Positions 26,887-35,379 of a DNA stretch of 38,607 bases are shown here, piece after piece. A program made the translations under genes and the position numbers. The stretch comes from JAYZBC01 sp036339375 (lineage in GTDB: Bacteria; Pseudomonadota; Alphaproteobacteria; MPNO01; UBA2964): contig JAYZBC010000065.1 of assembly GCA_036339375.1 (NCBI GenBank), positions 1 to 38,607 of the forward strand, in the 5' to 3' direction. Each line of letters begins with the position of its first letter. Positions within the stretch are counted from its first letter, which is position 1. The notes beneath the pieces were generated by a model that saw nothing but the letters and a program-made list of their open reading frames with translations, was not told the origin of the DNA and ran no database searches.

Positions 26887-27375
26887 TCATCGGTAGGGAG
26901 CGTCAGCTGAAAGTCTCGCAGCGATTTCTGTTTCCCAACGATCGCCGTTCTCAAGTAATTTTTCTTTGTTATAAAAAAGCTCCTCCCTTGTTTCTGTAGC
27001 AAATTCAAAATTAGGCCCTTCAACAATTGCATCAACCGGACACGCTTCCTCACAAAAGCCACAATAAATACATTTGGTCATATCAATGTCGTAACGCGTT
27101 GTGCGCCTACTACCATCCGCTCGGGGTTCTGCCTCTATCGTAATCGCTTGGGCAGGACAAACTGCTTCACACAACTTACAAGCAATGCAACGTTCTTCTC
27201 CGTTCGCATAACGTCGTAACGCGTGTTCGCCACGAAAACGAGCTCCCAAAGGGCCCTTTTCGTATGGGTAGTTAACAGTGACTTTAGGCTTGAACAAATA
27301 CCTCAGAGTAAGAGCCATCCCTGAAAACAATTCAATTAAAAAAAGCATTTTGGTGGAGCGGCTTAAAAAACTCAT
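26887..27375 (-). CDS. nuoI: NADH-quinone oxidoreductase subunit I (two [4Fe-4S] clusters)
   Basis: 162 aa. Two ferredoxin-type motifs are present: CIACKLCEAVCPAQAI and CIYCGFCEEACPVDAI, ligating clusters N6a and N6b. The upstream RGEHALRRYANGEERC segment and downstream EGPNFEFATETREEL are typical of the TYKY family. An N-terminal amphipathic stretch anchors it at the membrane interface. It passes electrons from NuoG towards NuoB. Flanking gaps are 34 bp (nuoH) and 57 bp (nuoJ). Confidence 0.97.
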   Translation of the reverse strand: MSFLSRSTKMLFLIELFSGMALTLRYLFKPKVTVNYPYEKGPLGARFRGEHALRRYANGEERCIACKLCEAVCPAQAITIEAEPRADGSRRTTRYDIDMTKCIYCGFCEEACPVDAIVEGPNFEFATETREELFYNKEKLLENGDRWETEIAARLSADAPYR

Positions 27376-27409
27376 AGACGAACCCCTTTAATACTGTCTT
27401 TTGAAAAAT

Positions 27410-28420
27410 TCATTTAGGTAACCATCCCATTCCGACTAACACACCAGCGGTAACAACAACCCATACAAGTGAAAAAGGTAAAAATATTTTCCACCCCAAT
27501 CTCATCAGCTGATCATACCGATAGCGAGGAAAGGTTGCCCTCACCCACAAAAAACAGAACAAAACTAAGGAAATTTTTGCTGCAAACCAGATTGGTCCCG
27601 GCACCCAAGTAAAGGGTGCTAATTCAATTGGAGATAACCACCCACCTAAAAATAAAATGACGGTCATCGCACTCATTAAAATCATGTTTGCATATTCCCC
27701 AAGGAAGAAAAGGGCAAAAGGCATGGAAGAATATTCAACATTGTACCCAGATACGAGTTCTGCCTCAGCTTCTGGCAGATCGAAGGGGGCCCGATTGGTT
27801 TCCGCTAAAGCGGAAATAAAGAAAATGATAAACATCGGAAGAAGAGGAATGCAAAACCAAAGACCACGTTGTGCTTCGACTACGTCAGACAAATTTAAGG
27901 ACCCAACGCACAGCAACACAGTAATAATAACAAAACCAATGGAAACCTCATAGGATACCATTTGTGCCGCCGATCGGAGGGCACCCAGAAAAGGGTACAT
28001 AGAGTTGGACGCCCAACCCGCCATAATAATCCCGTAAACCCCAAGAGAAGAAATTGCAAAAAGATATAAAACACCAACATTGATATTTGCCAAGACCAAA
28101 CCAGGACCAAAAGGAATTACAGCCCAAGCTATAAGACTTAAAATGAAGGTCACCATTGGTGCCATAACAAAAACTACTCTGTTAGCATTTAAAGGAATGA
28201 TTGTTTCCTTAAAAAGGAGCTTCAAGCCATCAGCAAGGGGTTGCAATAATCCAAAGGGACCTACAACATTAGGTCCCTTACGTAATTGCATAGCCGCGAT
28301 TACCTTTCTTTCTGCAAACGTAAGATAAGCCACCGCAATTAGAAGCGGTACAAGTATTGCGATGATTTTACCAACCATAACTATCCCGGGTAATGCAAAA
28401 ATATTCCAGAAATCAACCAT
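27410..28420 (-). CDS. nuoH: NADH-quinone oxidoreductase subunit H
   Basis: 336 aa with about eight helices. MQLRKGPNVVGPFGLLQPLA and DGLKLLFKE are the first conserved loop; FDLPEAEAELVSGYNVEYS is the second, rich in the acidic residues of the E-channel that links quinone chemistry to proton pumping. A helix carrying LGEYANMI follows. It forms the quinone chamber with NuoB and NuoD. One base separates it from nuoG. Normal length. Confidence 0.97.
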   Translation of the reverse strand: MVDFWNIFALPGIVMVGKIIAILVPLLIAVAYLTFAERKVIAAMQLRKGPNVVGPFGLLQPLADGLKLLFKETIIPLNANRVVFVMAPMVTFILSLIAWAVIPFGPGLVLANINVGVLYLFAISSLGVYGIIMAGWASNSMYPFLGALRSAAQMVSYEVSIGFVIITVLLCVGSLNLSDVVEAQRGLWFCIPLLPMFIIFFISALAETNRAPFDLPEAEAELVSGYNVEYSSMPFALFFLGEYANMILMSAMTVILFLGGWLSPIELAPFTWVPGPIWFAAKISLVLFCFLWVRATFPRYRYDQLMRLGWKIFLPFSLVWVVVTAGVLVGMGWLPK

Positions 28421-28421
28421 T

Positions 28422-30476
28422 TTATTTGGTTAACTCCGTTGTATTTTCAAAAATTTCTTTTGTGCATTTCGCCATTGTTTCAGAATTTCGGCTAATCACA
28501 TCAGTTACATAAAAGTTAGAAATTGGTGTTACAAATTTCTCACTCGTCACTTTTTTATCTTCTCCAAAGTTTACCCAAGGACTAGGTACTACAACGCCAA
28601 CGTGTTCAAATACAGGGTTAATTTCTGCCATTCTCCGACGAACACCGTTTATATCTTTATAGGGAAGTGTGTGACCTAAAGTTTCAGAGAGCGCCCGGAA
28701 AATTGACCAATCTTCCCGGGCTTCACCAGGCGGAAAAACTGCCCGCCAACCACGCTGTACGCGACCCTCTGTGTTAACGTAAGTCGCATTCTTTTCTGTA
28801 TACGCGGCACCAGGTAAAATTACATCCGCTCTACTGGCTCCGGTATCCCCATGGTGTCCTTGATAAATGACAAAAGCTTTGCCAAGTTTACTTGTATCGA
28901 TTTCATCAGCACCAAAAAGAAAAACTACCTCCAACTCGCCTTTAGAAGCCGTTTCAAGGATACCCGAAACATCAAGTTTTGTATTTTCAGGGACAAACCC
29001 CAAGTCCAGGGCGCCTACCCGTCCGGCTGCATTGTGCAATACGTTAAAACCATTCCAATCTTCCCTAATCAACCCATATTTTTCTGCCATTTTATGGGCA
29101 GTTCCAAGTACAGCATTGCCAGACTTCCCACTAAGGGCACCCTGCCCAATGATCAACATCGGTTTTTCTGCATTTTGAAGAGTTTCACAAAAAGGATTCT
29201 TATCGTCAGCCAATTCATTTAAAATAAGAGGGCTGCTGCCAAGATAATTATAATTATAAGTCAATTCCTCCTTTTTTCCCACAACGCCAATTTTAAAACC
29301 ACCTCTTAGCCAACGTTTTCGAATACGTGCATTTACGATGGCTGCTTCAATTCTCGGATTCACTCCAATTAAAAGGCATGCGTCAGACTCTTCAATACCT
29401 GCAAAGGTAGAATTAAATAAATATGACACCCTTGAAGCAGCTTCTAACTTTGCTCCATCCTGCCGACAATCGTAATTTTTTGAACCAAGCGCCTCCATAA
29501 GATCCTTGAGAGACATTAAACCCTCGCAATCTACAAGGTCACCAGAAATAGCTGCTATTTTATTCCCAGCGATACCCTTTAAATTTTTAGCAATAGCAGC
29601 AAAAGCTTCCTCCCAACTTGCTTTTTCTAGCACACCGTTTCGACGTACAAACGGCGTATCCAAGCGTTGACGCTTTAAACCATCACAAGCAAACCTTGTT
29701 TTATCAGAAATCCATTCTTCGTTAACTTCTTCGTTCAAAATCGGCAAAACTCTTAAAACTTCAGAACCACGAGAGTCTACTCGAACGTTGCTTCCAACTG
29801 CATCCATTACATCGATTGTTTCAGTCCGCGTTAACTCCCACGATCGTGCGGAATATGCATATGGTTTAGAGGTCAGGGCACCAACAGGACAAAGGTCAAT
29901 AATATTCGCAGATAATTCTGATGTAAGAGCTTGCTCAACATATGTTGCTACCTCCATACCCTCACCTCTACCCAAAGCGCCAAGCTCTTCGACACCCGCA
30001 ATTTCTGTGGCAAAACGAATGCACCGAGTGCAATGAATACAGCGTGTCATTTCAGTTTTTACTAACGGTCCGATGTCTTTATCTACAACCGCTCGCTTAT
30101 TTTCCTGAAAACGGGAAAGGCCTTTTCCATAAGCCATAGCCTGATCTTGTAAATCACACTCTCCTCCCTGGTCACATATCGGACAATCAAGTGGGTGATT
30201 GATCAGCAAGAATTCCATAACTCCTTCCCGAGCCTTCTTCACTAATGGGGTGTTTGTACGAATAACCATTCCCTCTCCTACAGGCATAGCGCAGGAAGCA
30301 ATGGGTTTTGGAGATCTTTCCATTTCGACTAGGCACATCCGGCAATTGCCGGCGACAGAGAGCCTCTCATGATAACAAAACCGGGGAACTTCCTTCGACG
30401 CTATTTCACAGGCTTGAAGGACTGTAATTCCATCAGGTACTTCAAATTCAACTTCGTCTATTGTTAATTTCGGCAT
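28422..30476 (-). CDS. nuoG: NADH-quinone oxidoreductase subunit G
   Basis: 684 aa, typical of the shorter alphaproteobacterial/mitochondrial form rather than the ~900-aa E. coli one. The N-terminal [2Fe-2S] domain has CYHERLSVAGNCRMC and the later CAMPV. CPICDQGGECDLQD and MTRCIHCTRCIRFATE supply clusters N4 and N5 together with DLCPVGALTSKPYA. The rest is a molybdopterin-oxidoreductase-like domain without the molybdenum-binding site expected in enzymes. It is the largest peripheral-arm subunit. It is 20 bp after nuoF. Confidence 0.97.
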   Translation of the reverse strand: MPKLTIDEVEFEVPDGITVLQACEIASKEVPRFCYHERLSVAGNCRMCLVEMERSPKPIASCAMPVGEGMVIRTNTPLVKKAREGVMEFLLINHPLDCPICDQGGECDLQDQAMAYGKGLSRFQENKRAVVDKDIGPLVKTEMTRCIHCTRCIRFATEIAGVEELGALGRGEGMEVATYVEQALTSELSANIIDLCPVGALTSKPYAYSARSWELTRTETIDVMDAVGSNVRVDSRGSEVLRVLPILNEEVNEEWISDKTRFACDGLKRQRLDTPFVRRNGVLEKASWEEAFAAIAKNLKGIAGNKIAAISGDLVDCEGLMSLKDLMEALGSKNYDCRQDGAKLEAASRVSYLFNSTFAGIEESDACLLIGVNPRIEAAIVNARIRKRWLRGGFKIGVVGKKEELTYNYNYLGSSPLILNELADDKNPFCETLQNAEKPMLIIGQGALSGKSGNAVLGTAHKMAEKYGLIREDWNGFNVLHNAAGRVGALDLGFVPENTKLDVSGILETASKGELEVVFLFGADEIDTSKLGKAFVIYQGHHGDTGASRADVILPGAAYTEKNATYVNTEGRVQRGWRAVFPPGEAREDWSIFRALSETLGHTLPYKDINGVRRRMAEINPVFEHVGVVVPSPWVNFGEDKKVTSEKFVTPISNFYVTDVISRNSETMAKCTKEIFENTTELTK

Positions 30477-30496
30477 AAACTCAGAACTATCTTTTG

Positions 30497-31786
30497 TTAA
30501 GCCGCTTCAGGCTTGTAGTTTTTGTTTTGAGCAATTATCCGTTGCTCAACCTCCTTTCGAAAATGCCTAATTAAACCTTGAATAGGCCAGGCAGCAGCAT
30601 CGCCGAGGGCACAAATAGTATGACCCTCCACCTGACTAGCTACATCTAAAAGGGTATCAATTTCATCTATTCTTGCCTCTCCTAAAACAAGCCTTTCCAT
30701 CACACGCCACATCCAACCCGTCCCCTCCCGACAGGGAGTACATTGCCCACAACTCTCATGCATATAAAATTTAGAAAGACGTGCTATTGCGGCGACAACG
30801 TCAGTTGATTGATCCATGACAATCACAGCAGCCGTCCCCAGACCAGACTTGACATTTTTTAATGAATCAAAATCCATCAAAACTGTGTCACAAATTGCTT
30901 TAGGTATAATTGGTACAGATGAACCACCAGGTATAACCGCCTTCAGATTGTCCCATCCACCAATCACACCGCCTGCGTGTTTTTCAATTAAGTCTTTGAG
31001 GGAAACACTCATTTCTTCTTCAACGTTGCATGGATTATTTACGTGGCCCGAGATACAAAAGACTTTTGTTCCAGTATTATTTTCCTTTCCAAACGAAGAA
31101 AACCAAGAAGCACCCCTCCGAAGAATTGTTGGTGCAACAGCTATAGTTTCCACGTTATTCACTGTCGTCGGGCAGCCATAAAGCCCCATCGCTGCTGGAA
31201 AAGGGGGTTTAAGACGAGGCATTCCTTTTTTCCCTTCCAAGCTTTCTATCAAAGCCATCTCTTCTCCACATATGTAGGCACCAGAACCCCTATGTAAATA
31301 AACATCAAAATCATAACCCGACTTGCATGCATTCATTCCAATAAAGCCGGACTCATACGCCTCATCAATCGCAAACTGGAGATGTTGTGCCTCTTGGAAA
31401 AACTCCCCCCGAATATAAATATAAGCAGCATTTGCTCCCATCCCGAAACCCGCCAGCAGGCATCCCTCGATGAGTTTATGCGGCTCGTTTCGGAGCATAT
31501 CTCTATCTTTGCAGGTTCCAGGTTCGCCTTCATCAGCATTGACAACAAGATAATGGGGAAGTCCGGTTGGCTGCTTTGGCATAAAAGACCATTTGAGCCC
31601 AGTCGGAAAACCTGCCCCACCTCTTCCTCTTAATCCTGAGGATTTTACTTCTTCCACGATCCAGTCACGGCCTTTTGCCATAATGTCTTTTGTATTATTC
31701 CAATCCCCGCGCTTCTTTGCTCCATTGAGCCTCCAGTCATCAAATCCATAAAGATTAGTAAATATGCGATCAGAATCCTTGAGCAT
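30497..31786 (-). CDS. nuoF: NADH-quinone oxidoreductase subunit F (NADH-binding, FMN)
   Basis: 429 aa. GLRGRGGAGFPTGLKWSFM is the NADH/FMN glycine-rich loop, followed by NADEGEPGTCKDRDMLRNEP (flavin site) and YIYIRGEF. ESCGQCTPCREGTGWM plus HTICALGDAAAWPIQGLIRH bind the N3 [4Fe-4S] cluster. It accepts hydride from NADH at the tip of complex I. It lies 23 bp after nuoE and 20 bp before nuoG. All expected motifs are present. Confidence 0.98.
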   Translation of the reverse strand: MLKDSDRIFTNLYGFDDWRLNGAKKRGDWNNTKDIMAKGRDWIVEEVKSSGLRGRGGAGFPTGLKWSFMPKQPTGLPHYLVVNADEGEPGTCKDRDMLRNEPHKLIEGCLLAGFGMGANAAYIYIRGEFFQEAQHLQFAIDEAYESGFIGMNACKSGYDFDVYLHRGSGAYICGEEMALIESLEGKKGMPRLKPPFPAAMGLYGCPTTVNNVETIAVAPTILRRGASWFSSFGKENNTGTKVFCISGHVNNPCNVEEEMSVSLKDLIEKHAGGVIGGWDNLKAVIPGGSSVPIIPKAICDTVLMDFDSLKNVKSGLGTAAVIVMDQSTDVVAAIARLSKFYMHESCGQCTPCREGTGWMWRVMERLVLGEARIDEIDTLLDVASQVEGHTICALGDAAAWPIQGLIRHFRKEVEQRIIAQNKNYKPEAA

Positions 31787-31809
31787 AAACCGTTACCTTT
31801 TCTTCCTAA

Positions 31810-32403
31810 TTATGTAGAACCAAAAGTCAGGCTCGTAAGTCCGGAGGCCGGTTCTGAACCTCTCCTAGCCCCCTGCGGCCCCGGTTTTGTGGATTCACCA
31901 TTACGCAAAGCACGTAATACAGCTCTTGCACTAACCGGGTCCAAATCTTCATAATAATCGTCATTAACCTGCATCATTGGGGCATTGACACAGGCACCCA
32001 AGCATTCTACTTCAAATAATGTGAACTTGTTATCAGAGGTTGTACCGCCAACTTCAATTTCCAATTCCTCTTTGCAGGCATTTAGCACTTCTTGACAACC
32101 CCTCAATGCACAAGGAGTTGTAGTACATACCTGTACAACAAACTCACCAACGGGATCTAATCTATACATTGTATAAAAACTGGCGACCTCCAGAACACGT
32201 ATTTTTGCCATCTTAAGGAGTTTTGATACATGCTCCATCGCAGCCTGGGATAACCAACCTCCATTTTGTCTTTGAGCTAAATCAAGCAACGGAAGCACCG
32301 CACTTGCTTGTCTTCCTTCAGGATAACGGGCAATAATTATTTTCGCTTCCAAACTATTTTCAGTATTGAAAACAAATTCTTTCACTTGGTGTTTAGTGTC
32401 CAT
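31810..32403 (-). CDS. nuoE: NADH-quinone oxidoreductase subunit E
   Basis: 197 aa. The thioredoxin-like [2Fe-2S] domain has ligands in CTTTPCALRG and ECLGACVNAPMMQVN (cluster N1a). PEGRQASAVLPLLDLAQRQN is the family's N-terminal helix region. The C-terminal GPQGARRGSEPASGLTSLT is an extension common in Alphaproteobacteria and mitochondria-like forms. The ATG shares one base with the nuoD stop (TAATG), showing tight coupling. Confidence 0.97.
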   Translation of the reverse strand: MDTKHQVKEFVFNTENSLEAKIIIARYPEGRQASAVLPLLDLAQRQNGGWLSQAAMEHVSKLLKMAKIRVLEVASFYTMYRLDPVGEFVVQVCTTTPCALRGCQEVLNACKEELEIEVGGTTSDNKFTLFEVECLGACVNAPMMQVNDDYYEDLDPVSARAVLRALRNGESTKPGPQGARRGSEPASGLTSLTFGST

Positions 32404-33581
32404 TATCGGTCAATCTCGCCAAAAACAATGTCCATTGAACCGATGATTGCTACTACATCAGCCAACATATGCCCTTTTCCAAGAAATTCTGTAGCCTGCA
32501 GGAACGCAAAGCCAGGGGCCCTTATTTTACATCGATACGGTTTGTTGCTTCCGTCTGATACAAGGTAGACACCAAATTCACCCTTTGGCGCCTCTACCGC
32601 GTTATAAGTCTCACCCGGATCAACATGATATCCCTCAGTATACAGTTTAAAATGATGAATTAGAGCTTCCATAGAAGTCTTCATCTCGGCCCTGCTCGGG
32701 GGGGTAATTTTTGGATCAGTAGAACGAACAGGCCCCTCTGGCATTTGTTCCAAACACTGTTTGGCTATACGAAGAGATTGACGCATTTCTTCCAGTCTTA
32801 CCAAGTACCGATCATAACAATCACCGTTCTTTCCAACGGGTATATCAAAATCCATCCTGTCGTAAACTTCGTATGGCTGGGATTTACGAAGATCCCATGG
32901 CACACCCGAACCTCTTAACATAGGCCCTGTAAACCCCCAATCCATCGCTTGATCACTTGAGGCAACACCAATATCCACTGTTCTTTGTTTAAAAATGCGG
33001 TTCTCTGTAAGTAATTGTTCAACATCATCTATCCTCTTCGGAAACTGTTCAACAAAATCCATGATGTCTTCTGCTAAACCCAGCGGCATGTCACGATTTA
33101 CTCCACCTGGTCTGAAGTAAGCAGAATGTAATCGAGCACCCGACACCCTTTCATAGAATTCCATCAAAACTTCCCTTTGCTCAAACCACCAAAGCAAAGG
33201 AGTCATTGCTCCAACATCCAAAGCGAATGCTGAAATATTTAATAGATGATTTAGAATCCGGGTGATTTCAGAAAAAAGGACCCGGATATACTGACCTCTA
33301 ATAGGAGGTCTAATTTTAAGCAAATTCTCTACCGCTAAAGCAAAGGAGTGTTCTTGGCACATTGGTGACACATAATCCAAACGATCAAAATATGGCACCG
33401 CCTGCAAATAAGTTTTATGCTCTATTAATTTTTCGGTTCCCCTATGCAATAAACCGATGTGAGGATCGGCCCGTTCTACAATTTCACCATCTAACTCCAA
33501 TACCAACCGTAAAACACCGTGTGCAGCAGGGTGTTGTGGACCAAAGTTCATAGTTAAATTTTTAATTTCTGTAGTGGACAT
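32403..33581 (-). CDS. nuoD: NADH-quinone oxidoreductase subunit D
   Basis: 392 aa. NFGPQHPAAHGVLRLVLELD is the conserved N-terminus, with the quinone-site His/Asp region IGLLHRGTEKLIE, followed by YLQAVPYFDRLDYVSPM, MTPLLWWFEQRE and C-terminal FGEIDR. It is the 49-kDa subunit at the quinone-binding site. It is a separate gene here, not fused to nuoC as in E. coli. Start and stop each share a base with nuoC and nuoE (TAATG junctions). Confidence 0.98.
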   Translation of the reverse strand: MSTTEIKNLTMNFGPQHPAAHGVLRLVLELDGEIVERADPHIGLLHRGTEKLIEHKTYLQAVPYFDRLDYVSPMCQEHSFALAVENLLKIRPPIRGQYIRVLFSEITRILNHLLNISAFALDVGAMTPLLWWFEQREVLMEFYERVSGARLHSAYFRPGGVNRDMPLGLAEDIMDFVEQFPKRIDDVEQLLTENRIFKQRTVDIGVASSDQAMDWGFTGPMLRGSGVPWDLRKSQPYEVYDRMDFDIPVGKNGDCYDRYLVRLEEMRQSLRIAKQCLEQMPEGPVRSTDPKITPPSRAEMKTSMEALIHHFKLYTEGYHVDPGETYNAVEAPKGEFGVYLVSDGSNKPYRCKIRAPGFAFLQATEFLGKGHMLADVVAIIGSMDIVFGEIDR

Positions 33582-34192
33582 TACTCCTTACCCTTCGAAG
33601 TATTTTCATCCGCCGGAAGGGTATACTCCGGTCCCTCCCAGGGACTTAAAAAATCGAAATTTCGATAGGCCTGAGCAAGTTTTACTGGTTCATATACCAC
33701 TCGCTTTTGCTCTTCATCGTAACGAACTTCAACATATCCGGTTAGAGGAAAGTCTTTACGCAATGGGTGTCCTTCAAAACCGTAATCCGTTAATAAACGC
33801 CGTAAATCTGGATGGCCAGAAAACATGATGCCATAAAGATCCCAGGTTTCCCGTTCATACCAATTAGCGGCACTAAATATTTCAACGATTGACGGTATTA
33901 AATCGTTTTCTTCCAATTCAACCTTTACACGAATTCTTTGATTTAACCGCAAACTCAGTAAGTGGTAGACTACTTGAAAGCGTTTATTTTTTTCAGGGTA
34001 ATCAATACCGCAGATATCGATTAGAACCTTAAACAAACACTTAGAATCGTCTCGGAGAAAAGATAGTAAACCGTAAATTTCTTTCGGTTTGGAAAAAAGT
34101 GTCAATTGATTATGATCAAGCACAAAATTTAGGATTGCACCAGGAAATGCTTCTTTTAAATATACGCCGAGTTTTTGGAGGTGTCGGTCCAT
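33581..34192 (-). CDS. nuoC: NADH-quinone oxidoreductase subunit C
   Basis: 203 aa. The 30-kDa subunit signature ERETWDLYGIMFSGHPDLRR followed by LLTDYGFEGHPLRKDFPLTG is intact. KRFQVVYHLLSLRLNQRIRV forms the central sheet. It helps join the hydrogenase-like module to the membrane arm. It lies 20 bp after nuoB and its stop overlaps the nuoD start by one base. The start ATG at 34192 leaves no extra N-terminal residues compared with relatives. Confidence 0.97.
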   Translation of the reverse strand: MDRHLQKLGVYLKEAFPGAILNFVLDHNQLTLFSKPKEIYGLLSFLRDDSKCLFKVLIDICGIDYPEKNKRFQVVYHLLSLRLNQRIRVKVELEENDLIPSIVEIFSAANWYERETWDLYGIMFSGHPDLRRLLTDYGFEGHPLRKDFPLTGYVEVRYDEEQKRVVYEPVKLAQAYRNFDFLSPWEGPEYTLPADENTSKGKE

Positions 34193-34212
34193 TAATAGCT
34201 TACAAACCCATG

Positions 34213-34734
34213 CTAACGTGCAATTGTACTTGTACGTTTGATTTTCTTTTGTAGTTGTAGCACACCATACAAAAGGGCTTCAGCTGTAGGTGGACAACCG
34301 GGAACATAAACATCTACGGGAATTATACGATCGCAGCCCCGTACAACTGAATATGAATAATGGTAATACCCGCCTCCATTTGCACAAGAACCCATAGAGA
34401 TAACCCACCGGGGTTCAGCCATTTGGTCATAAACCTTACGCAAAGCAGGTGCCATTTTATTTGTGAGGGTTCCAGCTACAATCATAACATCTGACTGACG
34501 CGGGCTGGGACGGAATACAACTCCAAAACGATCAAGGTCATACCGACTTGCTGCGGTATGCATCATTTCAACAGCACAACAAGCAAGACCAAAAGTCATC
34601 GGCCACAGAGATCCTGATTGAGCCCAACTTACCAATTTATCTAGCTGGGTAACAACAAAACCTTTATCTGAAAGTTCATCTGTTACAGTATTTAAAACAG
34701 GATCTTGTTTTTTATTTGAACTAATTACTCCCAT
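34213..34734 (-). CDS. nuoB: NADH-quinone oxidoreductase subunit B
   Basis: 173 aa from ATG at 34734, seven codons inside the longest frame. The AAAGGG just upstream sits at ribosome-binding distance from this ATG, so it is preferred; either way the start overlaps the nuoA end (10 bp here). Cluster N2 ligands are visible: the tandem cysteines in TFGLACCAVEMMH, the one in SMGSCANGGG and the one in YVPGCPPTAEALLYG. N2 is the last electron carrier before quinone. It is part of the quinone pocket with NuoD and NuoH. Confidence 0.97.
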   Translation of the reverse strand: MGVISSNKKQDPVLNTVTDELSDKGFVVTQLDKLVSWAQSGSLWPMTFGLACCAVEMMHTAASRYDLDRFGVVFRPSPRQSDVMIVAGTLTNKMAPALRKVYDQMAEPRWVISMGSCANGGGYYHYSYSVVRGCDRIIPVDVYVPGCPPTAEALLYGVLQLQKKIKRTSTIAR

Positions 34735-35090
34735 TCTAGTGCGCCCTTTTTCCATTCATAAACAAATCCTACGGTTAAAATACCGAGAAAAATAATCATC
34801 GACCAAAATCCAATTAAACCAATACTTCCTAAAGAAATTGCCCAGGGAAATAAAAAAGCTACTTCTAAATCAAAAATTATAAAAAGGATTGCAACCAAGT
34901 AAAACCGTACATCAAACTGCTTGCGAGCATCGTTGAATGGTGGAAAACCACATTCATAAGCTGACTCCTTTTCCGGATTGGGCTTTTGGCGGGCCACAAT
35001 GTAAGATGTAATAACAATTACTAAAGCAAAACCAAGCGCGATGCACAGAAATAGAAGGATTGGTAAATATTCTCGTAACAAAAATTCCAT
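34725..35090 (-). CDS. nuoA: NADH-quinone oxidoreductase subunit A
   Basis: 121 aa, three membrane helices. The TM1-2 loop holds EKESAYECGFPPFNDARKQF, which contains the ND3-type cysteine loop, then LVAILFIIFDLEVAFLFPWA with the conserved Asp/Glu pair in TM2. It is the first gene of the operon. No clear Shine-Dalgarno was seen before ATG at 35090, and I see no promoter of good quality in the 289-bp A+T-rich gap upstream (35091-35379), although the operon must start there. Confidence 0.96.
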   Translation of the reverse strand: MEFLLREYLPILLFLCIALGFALVIVITSYIVARQKPNPEKESAYECGFPPFNDARKQFDVRFYLVAILFIIFDLEVAFLFPWAISLGSIGLIGFWSMIIFLGILTVGFVYEWKKGALEWE

Positions 35091-35320
35091 TGCGTAATAC
35101 TATCTAATAATTGTTTGAGAGAGTGTTTGTTCTAACCCCTAATAACAGATTTAATCAATAAAATAGCTTAAAAAAATATAATTTTACTAGTGAGGGTAAC
35201 AGTCTTTGGCTAAGTTTCCTTTTTAGTGACGAGTACCAAATTTATAAGGCTAAAATCATCGAAATTCAAACCCTCAAATCGTTTAATTGTATTCACGTTT
35301 TGTTGTTTAATTATCCTCAT

Positions 35321-35349
35321 TTGACCCATACAAATGTGGTTCGTACATT
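35321..35349 (+). promoter_or_regulatory. Sigma70-like promoter of the bicupin gene
   Basis: TTGACC (35321-35326) and TACATT (35344-35349) are 17 bases apart on the plus strand, matching five and four consensus bases. Transcription would begin near 35356, leaving about 25 nt before the TTG start with GGAGG at 35370-35374. Confidence 0.5.
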
Positions 35350-35379
35350 AACACAACGGAAATCAATTTGGAGGTAAAA

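Noticed and set aside
35091..35379. Promoter for nuoA (TTGATT, 17 bases, TTAGAA)
   Set aside because: The -10 matches only two consensus bases; the operon start must be here but this element is not convincing.
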